Assembly (NCBI GenBank): GCA_015232395.1
Contig: JADFZT010000028.1
Location: 1-53,389 of the forward strand
Reading direction: 5' to 3'
Source of the DNA: Magnetococcales bacterium
GTDB lineage: Bacteria; Pseudomonadota; Magnetococcia; Magnetococcales; JADFZT01
DNA: 53,389 nucleotides
Below are positions 51,810 through 53,389 of the stretch, in pieces; within the stretch, counting starts at the first letter, position 1, and the number at the start of each line of letters is the position of its first letter. The notes under the pieces are model-generated. The model saw only the letters and a program-made list of their open reading frames with translations. It made no database searches and was not told where the DNA came from. The translations under genes and the position numbers were made by a program.

Positions 51810-53027
51810 ATGTCGCGACTTGTTCCACCCCATGGAGGTGGGGAGCTCAAACCCCTGCTGCTGACCGGAAACGCCTTGACGGAAGGTCTGGCCAAGGCCA
51901 AAACCCTGACCCAGGTTAGAATGACTTCCCGTGAATCCGGCGATCTCATCATGCTGGGAATCGGGGCTTTTACGCCTCTGGACGGGTTCATGGGTAAGGC
52001 TGACTGGAAAGGTGTCTGTGATGATACCAAGCTCGCCAACGGCGTGTTTTGGCCCATCCCCGTCACCCTCTCCACCACCGAGGAGCAGGCAGACCAACTG
52101 GAAGTCGGTCAGGAAGTGGCCCTGGTCGATGACGAATCCAGCGAAATTCGCGGCATCATGAAGGTCGAGGAAAAATATACCATCGACAAGCAGCTGGAGT
52201 GCCGCAGCGTCTTTCAGACCGAAGACCTGGAGCATCCCGGCGTCCAAAAGGTGATGAACCAGGCGGCGGTCAACCTGGGCGGTTCGGTTCAGGTGCTCTC
52301 CGAAGGCGGCTACCCGGAAAAATATCCCGACATCTACAAATCTCCCGCTGAAACCCGGGCGATGTTTGATGAAAAAAAATGGAGCCAGGTCGCAGCTTTC
52401 CAAACCCGCAACCCCATGCACCGCTCCCACGAGTTTCTGGCCAAGATCGCCATCGAAATCCTGGACGGCGTGCTGGTTCACCAGGTGTTGGGCAAGCTGA
52501 AAGCCGGTGACATCCCCGCTGAAGTGCGCGCCGATGCCATCAACACCCTGCTGGAAAACTATTTCGTCGACGATACCGTGGTGATGGCCGGTTATCCCAT
52601 GGAGATGCGTTATGCCGGTCCCAAAGAGGCCCTGCTCCACGCCGTCTTCCGCCAAAACTTCGGCTGCTCCCATCTGATCGTCGGTCGTGACCACGCCGGT
52701 GTGGGTGACTATTATGGCGCCTTCGACGCTCAATACATCTTTGATCAGGTCAGTGAAGAAGAGTTGAAGACCCGTCCTCTCAAGATTGACTGGACCTTCT
52801 TCTGCTACAAGTGCGCTGGCATGGCCTCCATGAAGACTTGCCCCCACGGCAAGGACGACAGGCTTCTGCTTTCCGGAACCAAGCTGCGCAAAATGCTTTC
52901 CGAGGGTGAAGAGCCCCCGGCGGAATTCAGTCGGCCCGAGGTGGTCAAAATTCTTCAGGCCTACTATGCGAGCCTCAAGGATTCCGACAAGGTGGAAATC
53001 AAGCTGCACAAGGCAGCGACCGGCTAA
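51810..53027 (+). CDS. sat: Sulfate adenylyltransferase (Sat, ATP sulfurylase)
   Basis: Sat interconverts ATP plus sulfate with APS plus pyrophosphate. In sulfur oxidisers it runs towards ATP and sulfate. The 405-residue product has [17 protein letters not shown] (Q198 in [11 protein letters not shown]), [14 protein letters not shown] and [13 protein letters not shown], with no C-terminal APS kinase domain, as in dissimilatory enzymes. An ATG at 51804 exists, but GAGGAG then lies right against it; the ATG at 51810 has 6-nt spacing and is preferred. aprB follows after 60 bp, the classic sat-apr arrangement. Confidence 0.95.
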   Translation: MSRLVPPHGGGELKPLLLTGNALTEGLAKAKTLTQVRMTSRESGDLIMLGIGAFTPLDGFMGKADWKGVCDDTKLANGVFWPIPVTLSTTEEQADQLEVGQEVALVDDESSEIRGIMKVEEKYTIDKQLECRSVFQTEDLEHPGVQKVMNQAAVNLGGSVQVLSEGGYPEKYPDIYKSPAETRAMFDEKKWSQVAAFQTRNPMHRSHEFLAKIAIEILDGVLVHQVLGKLKAGDIPAEVRADAINTLLENYFVDDTVVMAGYPMEMRYAGPKEALLHAVFRQNFGCSHLIVGRDHAGVGDYYGAFDAQYIFDQVSEEELKTRPLKIDWTFFCYKCAGMASMKTCPHGKDDRLLLSGTKLRKMLSEGEEPPAEFSRPEVVKILQAYYASLKDSDKVEIKLHKAATG

Positions 53028-53087
53028 TAGCCAAGTGACACCATCCAGGAAGACTTTTACACACCCTTTTTTCCAGGAGAGTTTGTA

Positions 53088-53381
53088 ATGCCGAGTTTTG
53101 TAATCAGCGACAAGTGTGACGGATGCAAAGGTCAGGATAAAACGGCCTGCATGTATATCTGTCCCAACAACCTCATGAAGTTGGACAAGGATCGCATGAA
53201 GGGCTTCAACCAAGAGCCCGATCAGTGCTGGGAGTGCTACTCCTGCGTGAAGATCTGCCCCCAACAAGCCATTGAGGTTCGTGCTTATGCCGACATCGTA
53301 CCCATGGACGGTGCGGTGAAATATTCGGTGATGACCACCATGGCAGCGGTGAGCAACAGGCCGATGAAGGCAGCGCCGTAG
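53088..53381 (+). CDS. aprB: Adenylylsulfate reductase beta subunit (AprB), truncated or chimeric 3' end
   Basis: AprB is the two-[4Fe-4S] electron-transfer subunit that, with AprA, interconverts AMP plus sulfite with APS. The visible part is highly typical: CDGCKGQDKTACMYICPNNL and CWECYSCVKICPQQAIEVRA supply all eight cysteines. After the segment YADIVPMDGAV the frame becomes unlike AprB and ends at 97 residues, while the family runs to about 145-165. From about 53312-53320 onward the opposite strand reads as another gene (next entry). The last ~20 codons of this frame are therefore probably not aprB. Confidence 0.82.
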   Translation: MPSFVISDKCDGCKGQDKTACMYICPNNLMKLDKDRMKGFNQEPDQCWECYSCVKICPQQAIEVRAYADIVPMDGAVKYSVMTTMAAVSNRPMKAAP

Positions 53382-53389
53382 AGGGCTCC
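53312..53389 (-). pseudogene. Fragment of a membrane-bound proton-translocating pyrophosphatase (HppA), joined to aprB
   Basis: From base 53389 leftwards the minus strand reads GALYGAAFIGLLLTAAMVVI followed by TEYFTA, a pattern well known from H+-pumping pyrophosphatases (helix followed by the ITEYYT motif). The match ends where the aprB sequence begins, within the shared bases TGCGGTG (53312-53318). Only about 25 residues are visible, and the window ends here. HppA would hydrolyse pyrophosphate and pump protons. The call rests on memory of the family, not on a search. Confidence 0.5.

Noticed and set aside
51795-53267. 490-codon open frame on the minus strand opposite sat and aprB
   Set aside because: It is antisense to strongly conserved Sat and AprB and has no recognisable domain; it is a codon-bias shadow.
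1-53389. Search for tRNA, rRNA, transposase or integrase genes
   Set aside because: None could be recognised by eye; a covariance-model scan would be needed to exclude a tRNA fully.

Overview
The window reads as a chromosomal stretch from a Gram-negative, sulfur-oxidising member of the Pseudomonadota. The outer-membrane lipid transport genes (mlaEFDC and mlaA), the separate glycyl-tRNA synthetase subunits, soxYZ, sat and aprB point this way. Hemerythrin modules, STAND-type NTPases and many two-component or cyclic-nucleotide domains make a Magnetococcales-like (magnetotactic coccus) lineage a reasonable guess. That placement is inference: no magnetosome gene or rRNA lies in the window.

Left part (1-9067, all on the minus strand). 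A very long gene that runs off the left edge encodes a metallophosphoesterase fused to a NACHT-type NTPase and a C-terminal block of about 27 tetrapeptide repeats; it looks like a bacterial NLR-like (STAND) protein. Next comes a tight operon read from nadA leftwards: quinolinate synthase, a single-domain SpoT/Mesh1-like HD hydrolase, a SAMHD1-like HD phosphohydrolase, a cyclic-nucleotide-binding protein, and probably a ChaN-PDZ protein. The three middle genes are joined by ATGA overlaps.

Centre-left (9106-25967). queG is divergent from nadA. A PhnD-like periplasmic binding protein sits next to a large hybrid histidine kinase, a likely sensor pair. A GmrSD-like (DUF262/DUF1524) putative type IV restriction protein converges on it. 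Then come the alpha-2-macroglobulin/PbpC pair, a 43-residue membrane peptide, a GT4 glycosyltransferase and a bacteriohemerythrin.

Centre (25968-38852). An intergenic region carries a perfect 8-bp microsatellite. It is followed by two small unknown genes, soxYZ (SoxY with an altered C-terminal carrier motif), the mlaEFDC operon with mlaA divergent from it, a lipoprotein, a TPR/NTF2-like periplasmic protein, a Nudix hydrolase, a DUF4412-like protein, ndk and rlmN. Several strong hairpin terminators separate converging units.

Right part (38853-53389). A small unknown gene lies beside an 873-residue MBL-cNMP-cNMP-hemerythrin protein. Then come ppdK, glyS and glyQ, an AT-rich Mrr-like nuclease gene, an orphan ParD-like antitoxin with a small partner, an AIM24-like protein, and rdgB-sat-aprB. 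aprB is cut off near 53312-53320. From there to the end the other strand reads as a membrane segment of a proton-pumping pyrophosphatase, so the right edge is either a rearrangement or an assembly misjoin.

Sat, AprB and SoxYZ fit a sulfur oxidation route in which sulfite goes through APS to sulfate; PPDK and a pyrophosphatase would handle the pyrophosphate and energy balance. The most unusual items are the metallophosphoesterase-NACHT-tetrapeptide protein, the MBL-cNMP-hemerythrin protein, the alarmone/dNTP hydrolase operon, the MlaF with a GspE/MshE-like N-terminal extension, and the aprB/hppA junction.
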